A DNA stretch of 64,000 nucleotides from an uncultured bacterium (GCA_902800055.1 CADCCW010000013.1:1-64000); one strand, 5' to 3'. Shown: positions 7,969-17,145, counted from the first letter of the stretch. Program-made: numbers and translations. The notes: generated by a model not told the origin, from the sequence alone.

Positions 7969-8475
7969 ATGATGAAGAACGAATCAGAGATGCAGCACTA
8001 TTTCGGCAGAATATCGGACACCGCGGAGCTGGAGAAAGTCCATCCGCGGCTGAAGGCCGCGTTCGACTTCCTGAGGAGGAAGGGCCTCGCCACGCTTGCC
8101 TGCGGCACCTACGAGCTCGAGGGCGGCGCGCCGGGCGAGAAGGACGCGGTGTTCGCGATGGTGCAGGAGGTCGACCTGAGGGCGGTGGTGCCCGGCCCCC
8201 AGCGCCTCGAGGCCCACGGCAGGTATATCGACGTCCAGGCGCCGCTTTCCGACGAGGAGACGTTCGGCGTGGCCGAGCTCGACCCCGCGCGGCCGGACTT
8301 CGCCTTCGACGAGCAGAAGGACGTCGGCTTCGTCGACATGGACTGCGAGCTCAGGACCCTGAAGCCGGGCGAGTTCGCGGTCTTCATGCCGCCGCGCGGT
8401 GCCCACGCGCCGTGCCTCTCGCTGGACGGACCGCGGCGGATCCGCAAAGTGGTGGTGAAGGTGCTTGCCGACTGA
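7969..8475 (+). CDS. YhcH/YjgK/YiaL (DUF386) family protein
   Basis: 168 residues. LEAHGRYIDVQAPLSDEETFGVA and the late PPRGAHAPCL with its histidine match the cupin-like DUF386 family (YhcH, EbgC, YiaL), whose members bind metal and are linked to sialic acid or other sugar catabolism, possibly as anomerases. TATAAT (7955-7960) ends 8 nt before the ATG, so the mRNA is likely leaderless. A second ATG at 7972 is possible. nadK follows 7 nt later. Confidence 0.85.
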   Translation: MMKNESEMQHYFGRISDTAELEKVHPRLKAAFDFLRRKGLATLACGTYELEGGAPGEKDAVFAMVQEVDLRAVVPGPQRLEAHGRYIDVQAPLSDEETFGVAELDPARPDFAFDEQKDVGFVDMDCELRTLKPGEFAVFMPPRGAHAPCLSLDGPRRIRKVVVKVLAD

Positions 8476-8482
8476 CCGAACG

Positions 8483-9280
8483 ATGAAAATCCGTTTCTAC
8501 GCCAATCTCGAGAAACCGGAGGCCGCCGAGTGCGCCGCCGCGCTCTCGGTGCGCGCCCGCGAGCTCGGACTCAAGCCCGTCGAACGCGGCGCGGCGGATG
8601 CGGTGGTGGCGCTTGGCGGCGACGGCACCATCCTCCGCGCGGTGCACGAGTTCCCGGAGACTCCCGTCCTCGGGTTCAACCTCGGCGGGCTCGGCTATCT
8701 CGCCGCGGTCGGCCGGGACGACTTCGAGTCGGCGCTTGCGGCGCTGGCCGCGGGACGCTACTCCGTCGCCGAGCGGCGGATGCTCAAGGTGGAGAAGGCA
8801 GGCGCTTCCGCCGCGGTGGCGCTCAACGACGTGGTGCTCTCGCGCGAGATGAGTGGCCGGTCGGTGCGCATCGACCTCTCCGCCGACGGCCACGAGGTCA
8901 CGAGCTATCTCGCCGACGGCCTCATCTTTGCGACGCCGACCGGCTCCACCGCCTATTCGCTTTCTGCCGGCGGGCCGGTGCTGATGCCGGACTCCGGGAG
9001 CTTCGTCGTCACCCCGATGAACCCGCACGCGCTCGGCGTGCGGCCGGTGGTGGTGAGCGACCAGGTTCGCTTCACCGCCGTCGCCCGCGCGCGCACGCCG
9101 GGCAACCCGGTGCGCATCGGCGTCTACGCCGACGGGGCGCTCGCGATGGAGATGGGCGAGGGCGATTCGGTTTCGGTTTCGCGCGCCGACGCGTCGGCGC
9201 GGTTCGTCGAGCTCGAGGGGTACGATCCGTACGACGTCCTCGCGCGCAAGCTCGGCTGGTCGGGGAGCAGCGTGAAATGA
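8483..9280 (+). CDS. nadK: NAD kinase
   Basis: 265 residues from ATG 8483. VVALGGDGTILRAVH contains the GGDG motif that binds ATP/polyphosphate, and FATPTGSTAYSLSAGGP is the second conserved block for NAD. The enzyme phosphorylates NAD to NADP in the cytoplasm. The stop overlaps the start of the next gene (ATGA at 9277), so translation is coupled. Length and motifs are normal. Confidence 0.94.
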   Translation: MKIRFYANLEKPEAAECAAALSVRARELGLKPVERGAADAVVALGGDGTILRAVHEFPETPVLGFNLGGLGYLAAVGRDDFESALAALAAGRYSVAERRMLKVEKAGASAAVALNDVVLSREMSGRSVRIDLSADGHEVTSYLADGLIFATPTGSTAYSLSAGGPVLMPDSGSFVVTPMNPHALGVRPVVVSDQVRFTAVARARTPGNPVRIGVYADGALAMEMGEGDSVSVSRADASARFVELEGYDPYDVLARKLGWSGSSVK

Positions 9281-10203
9281 CGGCGGGGGAGCTAAACGCG
9301 CACGTCGAGGACGGGACGATCGACCAGGTCATCCGCGTCGCCGAGGCGCGCCAGTGCAAGGCGCTCTCGCGGATAGCCGACGACATCTGCTCTCGCGAGC
9401 GGGCGCGCCTGGTGCTGCTCGCGGGCGGTTCGTCCTCGGGCAAGACCACCACCGCCACCCGTATCTGCACCCAGCTGATGGTGGACGACCGCGCCGCGGT
9501 CCAGCTCTCGACCGACGACTACTTCGTGGGGGACGACGAGAACCCGCGCAATCCCGACGGCACGCTCGACTACGAGCACGTCGAGTGCGTCGACATCCCG
9601 GCGCTCACCGCCGACGTCGCCACGCTGCTGCGCGGCGAGGGGATCGCCCGCCGCAAGTTCGACTTCGTCAACCACCGGCCGTTCTACCCCGGCGACGAGC
9701 TGTGGCTGCCTGCGGGCGGGATGCTCGTCATCGAGGGCATCCACGCGCTCAACCCGCGGCTCACCGCCGGCATCGACGACGCGGTGAAGTACCGCATCTA
9801 TATCGAGCCGCGTCCTTCGGTGGAGCTCTTCATGGACATCAAGCCGTCGGCGTCGGACGCGCGGCTCCTGCGGCGCCTCGTGAGGGACAACCAGTTCCGC
9901 AAGGTTAACCCGGCGAAGACCATCCTGCGCTGGCCGAGCGTCCTCGCGGGCGAGAAGAAGTGGATCGAGCCGTTCCGCGGCAACGCCGACGCGGTGTTCG
10001 ACTCCTACCTCGTCTACGAGATGCTCGTCCTGAAGAACTACGTCGGCGGGCTCGTCGAGCTCGCGCGGAAGGAGCTCGGCGACCTGCCGCAGCTCATGAA
10101 CCTGAGGCGGATGCTGGGCGTGGTGGAGGCGGTGGACGCGACCAGGGTGCCGGGCGACTCGATTCTGCGCGAGACGATCGGCGGCAGCCAGCTGGACTAC
10201 TGA
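9277..10203 (+). CDS. uridine-kinase-like P-loop kinase
   Basis: 308 residues. LLAGGSSSGKTTTA (residues 47-60) is the Walker A loop of the uridine kinase/phosphoribulokinase family. LSTDDYFV supplies the conserved DDYF, and GGMLVIEGIHALNP is a typical family block. Long homologues have an N-terminal TGS domain; it is absent here, replaced by about 40 unassigned residues. The product is probably a nucleoside kinase, but the substrate is unknown. It overlaps nadK by 4 nt and is followed by uppP after 15 nt. Confidence 0.8.
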   Translation: MTAGELNAHVEDGTIDQVIRVAEARQCKALSRIADDICSRERARLVLLAGGSSSGKTTTATRICTQLMVDDRAAVQLSTDDYFVGDDENPRNPDGTLDYEHVECVDIPALTADVATLLRGEGIARRKFDFVNHRPFYPGDELWLPAGGMLVIEGIHALNPRLTAGIDDAVKYRIYIEPRPSVELFMDIKPSASDARLLRRLVRDNQFRKVNPAKTILRWPSVLAGEKKWIEPFRGNADAVFDSYLVYEMLVLKNYVGGLVELARKELGDLPQLMNLRRMLGVVEAVDATRVPGDSILRETIGGSQLDY

Positions 10204-10218
10204 CAAGGAGCGGAGACA

Positions 10219-11007
10219 ATGCTGGAAGTCACGATATTAAGCGTGCTGCAGGGAATCGCCGAGTTCCTGCCGATTTCGAGTTCGGGGCATCTCGTGCTCG
10301 GCAAGTCGCTGCTTGGCCTCGGCGATGTCGGCATCCGGCTCGACATCTTCCTCCACGTCGGCACGCTCTTCGCGGTCTGCGCGTTCTACTGGCGCATCAT
10401 CCGCCGGATCGCGCTCGGCGCGTTCGGGCTCGGCGGCGAGTCGCCGCGCGAGGCGTGGCTCTACTGCGTGAAGATCGTCGTGAGCGCGGTGCCCGCGGCG
10501 GTGGTGGGGATTCTGCTCAAGGACCGGATCGAGGAAGTCTTTGCCTCGCCGAAGCTGGTTGGCGCGGCGCTCGTCTTCACGGGACTTGTGCTCACCACGA
10601 CCCGCTTTCTGTCGCGCGGCAAGGACGGCGTCGGGTTCTTCCACGCGGTCGTGATGGGCATTGCGCAGGCGATCGCCATCCTGCCCGGCGTCTCGCGCTC
10701 GGGGATGACTCTCGCGGCGGCGCGCGCGACGAAGGTGGAGCCGGAGAAGGCGGCGGAGTTCTCCTTCCTCATGTCCGTTCCGCCGATCGCCGGCGCGGCA
10801 CTTTTGGAGATCGTCGACGCGCTGAAGGAATCGGCGCCGGCCGTCGCCGAGGTTTCGTGGGGACTTACCATCTACGGCGCGGCAGTTGCGGCGGTGGTCG
10901 GGTACTTCGCGCTCGCGCTGCTTTTGAGGTCGCTCAGGAGCGACCGTTTCTGGCTGTTCGGTCCCTACTGCGTCGTCGCCGGCGTGGTGGCGATCGCGTG
11001 CTGCTGA
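10219..11007 (+). CDS. uppP: undecaprenyl-diphosphatase
   Basis: 262 residues with about eight membrane helices. [16 protein letters not shown] and [14 protein letters not shown] are the two signature blocks of the UppP/BacA family, carrying the catalytic Glu, His and Arg. It regenerates undecaprenyl phosphate, the lipid carrier for peptidoglycan and other envelope polymers. AAGGAG precedes the ATG. Nearby murE is consistent with a cell-wall role. Confidence 0.95.
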   Translation: MLEVTILSVLQGIAEFLPISSSGHLVLGKSLLGLGDVGIRLDIFLHVGTLFAVCAFYWRIIRRIALGAFGLGGESPREAWLYCVKIVVSAVPAAVVGILLKDRIEEVFASPKLVGAALVFTGLVLTTTRFLSRGKDGVGFFHAVVMGIAQAIAILPGVSRSGMTLAAARATKVEPEKAAEFSFLMSVPPIAGAALLEIVDALKESAPAVAEVSWGLTIYGAAVAAVVGYFALALLLRSLRSDRFWLFGPYCVVAGVVAIACC

Positions 11008-11020
11008 AAGGAGGCGGAGG

Positions 11021-11497
11021 ATGAAGACTGGCAAAAGAGTAGATCTTGGCGGGCTCAGGGCGCTGGGCGCGAAGGCGGAGGTGCCGTCCGGCTACGCGCC
11101 GGAGGTGCTGGAGGCGTTCGCGAACCGGAACCCCGGCCGCGACTACTGGGTGACGTTCACCGCGCCGGAGTTCACCACGCTCTGCCCCAAGACCGGCCAG
11201 CCGGACTTCGCGACCATCACCATCCGCTACATTCCCGCAAAGAAGCTCGTCGAGTCGAAGTCGCTCAAGCTCTACCTCTTCGGCTTCCGCAACCGCGGCG
11301 ATTTCCACGAGGACGTGGTGAACCTGATCTACGACGACCTCTATAGGCTCCTGAAGCCGAAGTACATGGAGGTCTACGGCAAGTTCGCCGCGCGCGGCGG
11401 CATCACCATCGACCCGTTCGTGAACGGCGGCACCGGCGCGAAATACCGTGCGCTCGCGGCGGAGCGGTTCGCGCGCTGGCAGGGCGTGAGGGGATAG
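11021..11497 (+). CDS. queF: 7-cyano-7-deazaguanine reductase
   Basis: 158 residues, the short (unimodular) QueF form. [14 protein letters not shown] carries the catalytic Cys55 and Asp62, and [13 protein letters not shown] is the QueF family motif. It reduces preQ0 to preQ1 with NADPH in queuosine synthesis. GAAAGGAGGCGGAGG upstream is a strong ribosome binding site. murE starts at the base directly after the stop codon. Confidence 0.94.
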   Translation: MKTGKRVDLGGLRALGAKAEVPSGYAPEVLEAFANRNPGRDYWVTFTAPEFTTLCPKTGQPDFATITIRYIPAKKLVESKSLKLYLFGFRNRGDFHEDVVNLIYDDLYRLLKPKYMEVYGKFAARGGITIDPFVNGGTGAKYRALAAERFARWQGVRG

Positions 11498-12622
11498 ATG
11501 CGCGTCTGGGGGATAACCGGCACCAACGGCAAGACGACGACCGCCTGGGTCTTCGCCGAGTTCGTGAACGCCGTCCCCGGGCGCAAGTGCGGGCACATCA
11601 CCACCGTCGAGGTGTTCGACGGCGCGCGGCGCTTCTCGACCGGCTACACCACGCCGCCGCTGAAGCAGCTCCAGAAGATCTTCGCGGCGATGGAGGCGAA
11701 CGGCTGCACCGACTGCGTGATGGAGGTCTCGTCCCACGCGCTCAGCCAGAACCGCACCGGTGATACGCGCTTCGCGGGCGGGGCGTTCACCAACCTGACC
11801 GAGGACCATCTCGACTACCACAAGACGATGGAGGCGTACTTCGCGGCAAAGCTGGAGCTGGCGAAGAAGGTGGCGAGCGAGGCCGACACCCGCCCGGACA
11901 TGGGACGCGGCGACCTGCCGCCGTTCGTGGTGGCGCTGGACGGCGAGGGCGGACGCGAGATGTTCAACGCGGCGGGCAACCTCTCCGTCAACGTGATCGG
12001 CGTCTCGGTCGCGCACAGCGCCTACGACCTCTCGCGGCTGCGGCTCGTGGGCGAGTACAACCGCTCGAACGTGCTCGTCGCCGCGGCGCTCGCCGAGGCG
12101 GCCGGAGTGCCGCGCGAGACGGTGCAGGCGGTGATCCCCAGGCTGGAGCCGCGCTGGGGACGGCTCGAGCGCGTCGAGAACCCTGAGTCCGCGGCGGAGG
12201 TGTACGTCGACTTCGCGCACACGCCGGACGGGCTCGACAAGGTGCTGGCGGCGGCGCGCGGATTCACCGCGGGCCGGCTCTGGGTGGTGTTCGGCGCTGG
12301 CGGCGACCGCGACCCGATGAAGCGTCCGCTGATGGGCGCGGCGGCGGCGCGGCGCGCGGACCGCGTCGTCATCACCTCCGACAACCCGCGCAGCGAAGAC
12401 CCGCTCGCGATCATCGCGGCGGTGGCCGGCGGCGTGCCGGAGGGGACCTGGTGCGTGCGCGAGCCGGACCGGCGCAAGGCGATTGCGCTTGCGCTCGGCC
12501 AGGCGGAGAAGGGGGACGTGGTGATTGTCGCGGGCAAGGGCCACGAGACCACGCAGGAGATCGCAGGCGTCAAGCATCCGTTCGACGACCGCGAGGTCGT
12601 GCGGGAGTTCCGGCGCAGCTGA
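11498..12622 (+). CDS. murE: MurE-like Mur ligase lacking the N-terminal domain
   Basis: 374 residues. GITGTNGKTTTAWVF is the ATP loop, VMEVSSHALSQNR and FTNLTEDHLDYHKTM are the central Mur ligase blocks. TSDNPRSEDP carries the DNPR motif that recognises meso-diaminopimelate in MurE. The protein starts directly at the ATP loop: the first ~100 residues of normal MurE, which bind the UDP part of the substrate, are missing. No upstream fragment supplies them, because queF occupies that space. It is either a compact MurE or a paralogue with another substrate. Assignment to MurE rests on DNPR. Confidence 0.8.
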   Translation: MRVWGITGTNGKTTTAWVFAEFVNAVPGRKCGHITTVEVFDGARRFSTGYTTPPLKQLQKIFAAMEANGCTDCVMEVSSHALSQNRTGDTRFAGGAFTNLTEDHLDYHKTMEAYFAAKLELAKKVASEADTRPDMGRGDLPPFVVALDGEGGREMFNAAGNLSVNVIGVSVAHSAYDLSRLRLVGEYNRSNVLVAAALAEAAGVPRETVQAVIPRLEPRWGRLERVENPESAAEVYVDFAHTPDGLDKVLAAARGFTAGRLWVVFGAGGDRDPMKRPLMGAAAARRADRVVITSDNPRSEDPLAIIAAVAGGVPEGTWCVREPDRRKAIALALGQAEKGDVVIVAGKGHETTQEIAGVKHPFDDREVVREFRRS

Positions 12623-12643
12623 TTTGGAAAGGAGAAAACGAAG

Positions 12644-13747
12644 ATGGACAATTCGCTCAAGGTCAAGGCGGCGGGAGACTGCCGGTGGGACGCCGCGTCG
12701 CTCGGCGAGATCATGCTGCGGCTCGACCCCGGCGACGGGCGCATCCACACCGCGCGCGAGTTCAAGGTCTGGGAGGGCGGCGGCGAGTACAACGTGGTGC
12801 GCGGGCTGAGGCGCTGCTTCGGCATGCGGACGACGGCGGTGACCGCGTTCGCCGACAATCCGGTCGGGCGGCTGGTGGAGGACTTCATGCTCCAGGGCGG
12901 GGTGGACGTCTCGCACGTCATCTGGACGCCGTACGACGGCATCGGCCGGACCGTCCGCAACGGGCTCAACTTCGTCGAGCGCGGCTTCGGCTGCCGCGGC
13001 GCGCGGAGCTGCGCCGACCGCGGGCTGACGGCGGTCAGCCAGCTCAAGCCGGGTATGGTCGACTGGGAGGGGATTTTCGGCAGGGAGGGCGTGAGGTGGT
13101 TCCACACCGGCGGCATTTTCGCCGCGCTCTCCGAGTCGACCGCCGAGGTGGCGATCGAGGCGCTCAAGGCCGCGAAGGCGCACGGCACGGTGACGAGCTA
13201 CGACCTCAACTACCGCGCGTCGCTGTGGAAGTCGATCGGCGGCAAGGCGCGGGCGCAGGAGGTGAACCGAGAGATCGCGAAGTACGTGGACGTGATGATC
13301 GGCAACGAGGAGGACTTCACCGCTGCGCTCGGCATCGAGGTGGAGGGGGTGGACGCGAACCTCACCACGCTGCCGGTGGAGAGCTTCGGGCGGATGATCG
13401 AGCGCGCGCGGTCCGAGTTCCCGAACTTCAAGGCTGTCGCCACCACGCTCCGCGCGGTGAAGTCGGCCACGGTCAACGACTGGTCGGCGCTCTGCTGGTA
13501 CAAGGGCAGGCTCTGCCTCTCGGCGGAGCGCCCCGGCCTCGAGATCTACGACCGCGTCGGCGGCGGGGACTCGTTTGCCTCCGGGCTAGTGTACGGCCTC
13601 ATGACCTTCGACGACGCCGAGAAGGCGGTCAACTACGGCGCCGCGCACGGCGCGCTGGCGATGACCACGCCGGGCGACACCTCGATGGCGACGCTGGCCG
13701 ACGTGGAGAAGCTCGCCGCGGGCGGCTCCGCGCGGGTCGACCGTTGA
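12644..13747 (+). CDS. PfkB-family sugar kinase, 2-keto-3-deoxygluconate kinase-like
   Basis: 367 residues. SLGEIMLRLDPGDGRI and GGGEYNVVRGLRRC are the N-terminal sugar-binding blocks as in KDG kinases; YDRVGGGDSFASGLVYG is the second PfkB signature with the catalytic Asp. KDG kinase phosphorylates 2-keto-3-deoxygluconate in uronate breakdown. The UDP-sugar epimerase and glycosidase-like genes elsewhere fit sugar metabolism, but no uronate operon is visible. GAAAGGAG precedes the ATG. Substrate is tentative. Confidence 0.8.
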   Translation: MDNSLKVKAAGDCRWDAASLGEIMLRLDPGDGRIHTAREFKVWEGGGEYNVVRGLRRCFGMRTTAVTAFADNPVGRLVEDFMLQGGVDVSHVIWTPYDGIGRTVRNGLNFVERGFGCRGARSCADRGLTAVSQLKPGMVDWEGIFGREGVRWFHTGGIFAALSESTAEVAIEALKAAKAHGTVTSYDLNYRASLWKSIGGKARAQEVNREIAKYVDVMIGNEEDFTAALGIEVEGVDANLTTLPVESFGRMIERARSEFPNFKAVATTLRAVKSATVNDWSALCWYKGRLCLSAERPGLEIYDRVGGGDSFASGLVYGLMTFDDAEKAVNYGAAHGALAMTTPGDTSMATLADVEKLAAGGSARVDR

Positions 13748-13767
13748 CATCGTTCCGCCGATTTTGG

Positions 13768-13773
13768 TATACT
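13768..13773 (+). promoter_or_regulatory. -10 box of tRNA-Val
   Basis: TTTTGGTATACTACG, an extended -10 promoter; TATACT ends 16 nt before the tRNA. It lies just after the kinase stop codon. Confidence 0.6.
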
Positions 13774-13789
13774 ACGCCCCAATTAGCGA

Positions 13790-13866
13790 GGGCTATTAGC
13801 TCAGTTGGTTAGAGCGCTTCCTTGACATGGAAGAGGTCAGTGGTCCGAATCCACTATAGCCCACCA
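13790..13866 (+). tRNA. tRNA-Val (GAC)
   Basis: GGGCTAT pairs with ATAGCCC; the discriminator A and CCA are encoded. The anticodon arm CTTCC-TTGACAT-GGAAG gives GAC. Confidence 0.95.
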
Positions 13867-13899
13867 GCCCTTGCCGTAGATATTGCGGCGTGAAAATGG

Positions 13900-13905
13900 T
13901 ATAAT
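13900..13905 (+). promoter_or_regulatory. -10 box of argG
   Basis: AAAATGGTATAATACACG: an extended -10 box. Transcription would start about 13912, leaving a 58-nt leader before the ATG at 13970. Confidence 0.6.
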
Positions 13906-13969
13906 ACACGTTCAATTCCGGAGGGCGGCTTCCGGAACGACCGGAAATTTACAAGAAAGGAAGGAAGAA

Positions 13970-15208
13970 ATGAAACTTGCTGACCTCAAGGGCAAGACCG
14001 TGGGCGTGTGCGTCTCCGGCGGACTCGACTCGAAGACCATCTGCTGCGTCCTCAAGGACGCCGGCGTCAAGGTGAAGGCGTTCTCGGCGAACGTCGGCCA
14101 GCCGGACGAGAAGGACATCAACAACATCAAGAAGAAGATGGCGCCGACCGGCGTGCAGACTACGATCGTCGACGTGACGAAGGAAATGGCCGACATCTGC
14201 TTCGAGACCGTGAAGTGCCAGGCGATGTACGACGGCGGCTACTGGAACTCGACCGGCATCGCGCGCGCGGTGACCGTGCAGAAGCTCCTCCCGGCGATGA
14301 AGAAGGCCGGCTGCGTCGCCCTCGTCCACGGCGCGACGGGCCGCGGCAACGACCAGATGCGCTTCGAGCGCTACACCAACGTCATGGACCCGAAGTTCGG
14401 CGTCTACGCCCCGTGGCGCGACGCGGAGCTGCTCGCGAAGTTCCCCGGCCGCACCCAGATGGTCGAGTTCCTCGCCAAGCGCGGCATCGTGGCGTTCGTC
14501 GGCACGAAGAAGAAGTACTCGACCGACGCGAACCTCGCCGGCCTCTCGCACGAGGCGGAGGACCTCGAGTCGATGGAGACCTCGATGCGCATCGTGAAGC
14601 CCACGATGGGCGTGTGGCCCACCGAGGCGCCGAACAAGGTCGAGAAGATCGTCCTCAAGTTCGAGAAGGGCCGCTGCGTGGCGGTGAACGGCAAGAAGAT
14701 GTCGCCCTACCAGGTGATGCTCGCCGCCAACAAGATCGGCGGCCGCAACGGCATCGGCATGAAGCACGCGCTCGAGAACCGCATCATCGGCACGAAGTCG
14801 CGCGGCGTCTACGAGGCTCCGGGAATGGAGGTCCTGTCGTGGGGCCTCAAGTACATCTACGAGGGCATCATGGACCGCCGCTCCACCAAGATGTTCCAGG
14901 AGCTCTCGAAGTTCGTCGCCGACCAGATCTACGACGGCCGCTGGTTCGACCCCGCGACCCGTGCGGCGCGCGCGGCGATCCAGGTCTGGGCCGACAAGGC
15001 GACGGCCGAGGTCACGCTCGGGCTCTACAAGGGCAACATCTTCTTCGAGGCGCTGAAGGGGCTCAAGGCCACCATCTACAACGAGGCCGACAGCTCGATG
15101 GAGGCGTCGAACGGACTCAACCCGCACAGCTCGCAGGGCTTCGCGGAGATCCAGTCGGTCGAGGCGAAGATGCTCGCCAAGGCCGGGCAGATCGTGGTTC
15201 GTGGCTAG
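13970..15208 (+). CDS. argG: argininosuccinate synthase
   Basis: 412 residues from ATG 13970, which has AAGAAAGGAAGG upstream; a longer frame would run into the leader. TVGVCVSGGLDSKTI is the PP-loop ATP motif, and HGATGRGNDQMRFE is a conserved substrate-binding block. The enzyme joins citrulline and aspartate in arginine synthesis. The last five residues, IVVRG, and the stop are encoded within a GTGGTTCGTGG repeat shared with other loci. Family assignment is firm. Confidence 0.93.
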   Translation: MKLADLKGKTVGVCVSGGLDSKTICCVLKDAGVKVKAFSANVGQPDEKDINNIKKKMAPTGVQTTIVDVTKEMADICFETVKCQAMYDGGYWNSTGIARAVTVQKLLPAMKKAGCVALVHGATGRGNDQMRFERYTNVMDPKFGVYAPWRDAELLAKFPGRTQMVEFLAKRGIVAFVGTKKKYSTDANLAGLSHEAEDLESMETSMRIVKPTMGVWPTEAPNKVEKIVLKFEKGRCVAVNGKKMSPYQVMLAANKIGGRNGIGMKHALENRIIGTKSRGVYEAPGMEVLSWGLKYIYEGIMDRRSTKMFQELSKFVADQIYDGRWFDPATRAARAAIQVWADKATAEVTLGLYKGNIFFEALKGLKATIYNEADSSMEASNGLNPHSSQGFAEIQSVEAKMLAKAGQIVVRG

Positions 15209-15210
15209 TG

Positions 15211-15224
15211 GTTCGTGATTCGCG
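15211..15224 (+). repeat. GTTCGTGATTCGCG repeat
   Basis: Exact 14-mer, also present (reverse strand, two units) at 6060-6086. It lies in the 16-nt gap between argG and grpE, directly after a related GTGGTTCGTGG in the argG tail. Confidence 0.65.
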
Positions 15225-15845
15225 ATGGCAGAAGAAGAGAAGAAAGGGACGGAAGAGACAGGCGAGACTGGTGAGACGTCAGTCCCGCCGGTCCCGCCAG
15301 TCCCGCCGGACGAAGCCGATGCCCAATCGGAAGCTGAAGCCCCGGCGGAGCCAGAGCAGCAGGCCGCGGAGGAAAGTGCCGCGGAGGACAAGCCCGCAGA
15401 ACCGGAAAAGCCTGCCGAGCCCGACTGGAAGGCTCTCTATGCACTGACTCTCGCCGACTTCGACAACTACAAGAAGCGCGCGGCGCGCGACCGCGAGGAT
15501 ACCTTCCGCTTCGCCGAGATGGACATCCTGAAAGACGTCCTTCCCGCCGTGGACAACCTCGAGCTCGCGCTCTCGAACGCGAAGGAGAAGGCGGAGGATC
15601 CGTTCGTGAAGGGCGTGCAGCTCGTATACGACACGCTCCTGAAGTCGCTCAAGGACCACGGCGCGGAGCCGTTTGAGTCGGTGGGCAAGGACCTCGACAC
15701 GGCGAAGATGGAGGCGATCGCAACGCTTCCCTCGCCCGACGTGCCCGAGGGCAAGGTCTCGATCGAGTCGAAGAAGGGCTGGATGCTGAAGGACAAGGTC
15801 CTCCGCGCGGCGCAGGTCGTGGTGAGCTCCGGCAAGCCGGAATAG
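15225..15845 (+). CDS. grpE: nucleotide exchange factor GrpE
   Basis: 206 residues. The C-terminal 140 carry the long helix (LADFDNYKKRAARDRED) and the beta domain ending in SKKGWMLKDKVLRAAQVVVS, as in GrpE. It releases ADP from DnaK. Residues 1-65 are an acidic, disordered tail containing ETGETGET and SVPPVPPVPP, encoded by short tandem repeats. dnaJ follows after 28 nt; dnaK is not in the window. Confidence 0.93.
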   Translation: MAEEEKKGTEETGETGETSVPPVPPVPPDEADAQSEAEAPAEPEQQAAEESAAEDKPAEPEKPAEPDWKALYALTLADFDNYKKRAARDREDTFRFAEMDILKDVLPAVDNLELALSNAKEKAEDPFVKGVQLVYDTLLKSLKDHGAEPFESVGKDLDTAKMEAIATLPSPDVPEGKVSIESKKGWMLKDKVLRAAQVVVSSGKPE

Positions 15846-15873
15846 GGAATCCGGCCAGAGGTAGAGGTTGGCT

Positions 15874-17037
15874 ATGGCAGAGAAGCGTGACTATTACGAG
15901 GTGCTTGGCGTCGCGAAGACGGCGACGGCGGACGAGATCAAGTCTGCCTACCGCAAGCTCGCGATGAAGTACCATCCCGACCGCAACCCCGGCGACAAGG
16001 CGGCGGAGGAGAAGTTCAAGGAGGCCGCGGAGGCGTACGACGTCCTGCACGACCCCGACAAGCGCCAGCGCTACGACCAGTTTGGCCACCAGGCGTTTGC
16101 CAACGGCCAGGGCGGCTACGGCGCCGGCGGGATGAGCATGGACGACATCTTCTCGGCCTTCGGCGACCTCTTCGGCGGACGCGGCGGCTTCGAGGAGTTC
16201 TTCGGCGGCGGACGCCAGCAGCGGCGTCCCGACCCCAACGCGCCGCAGCGCGGCGACGACCTCACCTACCGGCTCGACATCGAGTTCGACGAGGCGGTGT
16301 TCGGCAGCCGGCGCGAAATCGACCTGACGCTGCCAGCGGCCTGTCCCGACTGCGGCGGCACCGGCGCGGCGGCGGGCTCCAAGCGCGTTACCTGCCGCGC
16401 CTGCGGCGGACGCGGGGTGGTGATCGCCGGCGGCGGGTTTTTCCAGGTGCGCCAGACCTGTCCGCACTGCGGCGGCGAGGGGACGGTGGTCGAGAAGCCG
16501 TGCCGCCGCTGCGGCGGCTCGGGCCAGGCGCCGACGCGGCGCAAGATCGAGGTGTCGATTCCCGCGGGCGTGTCCCACGGCTCGCGGATCCGCTGCTCCG
16601 GACAGGGCGGCGGCGGACTGCGCGGCGGTCCGAACGGCGACCTCTACGTGCAGCTTGCGGTCAAGCCGAGCGAGATCTTCGATCGCGACGGACAGAACCT
16701 CTATGTCGAGATCCCGGTCTCGCCGGTGACTGCGGCGTTGGGCGGGGTGGTGACGGTGCCGACGCCAGAAGGCGACGCGCAGCTCAAGATCCCGCCGGGC
16801 ACGCCAAACGGCAAGGTGTTCCGCCTGCGCGGCAAGGGAGTTCCGTCGCTCCGCGGCGGAATGCCGGGCGACCTCGACGCGCGGATCGTGCTGGAGACGC
16901 CGGGCAACCTCGACCGACGCCAGCGCGAGGCGCTGGAGTCGCTCAAGCTCGGGGCCTCGAACTTCCCGGAGTCGCAGCGCTTCGCGTCGAAGGCGGCTAT
17001 CTTCAGCGCCCACCGCGAGAAGATGAAGCGGAAGTGA
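15874..17037 (+). CDS. dnaJ: chaperone DnaJ
   Basis: 387 residues from ATG 15874 (a TTG six nt earlier is less likely). The J domain has KYHPDRNPGD with HPD. A Gly/Phe-rich linker follows, then four CxxCxGxG zinc motifs: CPDCGGTG, CRACGGRG, CPHCGGEG and CRRCGGSG. The C-terminal substrate-binding domains are complete. It activates the DnaK ATPase. The stop is 2 nt before tRNA-Leu. Confidence 0.95.
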   Translation: MAEKRDYYEVLGVAKTATADEIKSAYRKLAMKYHPDRNPGDKAAEEKFKEAAEAYDVLHDPDKRQRYDQFGHQAFANGQGGYGAGGMSMDDIFSAFGDLFGGRGGFEEFFGGGRQQRRPDPNAPQRGDDLTYRLDIEFDEAVFGSRREIDLTLPAACPDCGGTGAAAGSKRVTCRACGGRGVVIAGGGFFQVRQTCPHCGGEGTVVEKPCRRCGGSGQAPTRRKIEVSIPAGVSHGSRIRCSGQGGGGLRGGPNGDLYVQLAVKPSEIFDRDGQNLYVEIPVSPVTAALGGVVTVPTPEGDAQLKIPPGTPNGKVFRLRGKGVPSLRGGMPGDLDARIVLETPGNLDRRQREALESLKLGASNFPESQRFASKAAIFSAHREKMKRK

Positions 17038-17039
17038 TT

Positions 17040-17123
17040 GCGCCCGTGGTGGAATGGCAGACACGCGGGATTTAGGTTCCCGTGCCTCACGGCGTGTGGG
17101 TTCAAGTCCCACCGGGCGCACCA
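17040..17123 (+). tRNA. tRNA-Leu (TAG)
   Basis: GCGCCCG pairs with CGGGCGC, followed by A and CCA. The anticodon arm CGGGA-TTTAGGT-TCCCG gives TAG. A variable arm (TGCCTCACGGCGT) is present, as in class II tRNAs. Confidence 0.95.
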
Positions 17124-17139
17124 GACGCCGCATTTTTGG

Positions 17140-17145
17140 TATAAT
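17140..17145 (+). promoter_or_regulatory. -10 box of serA
   Basis: TTTTTGGTATAATACACA is a perfect extended -10 box, giving a leader of about 65 nt. Confidence 0.6.

Noticed and set aside
10934-13183. A 749-codon open frame on the minus strand opposite queF, murE and the sugar kinase
   Set aside because: It is a shadow of high-GC genes on the other strand: the plus-strand genes have complete family motifs, while this frame has low-complexity Arg/Ala/Glu composition and no motif.
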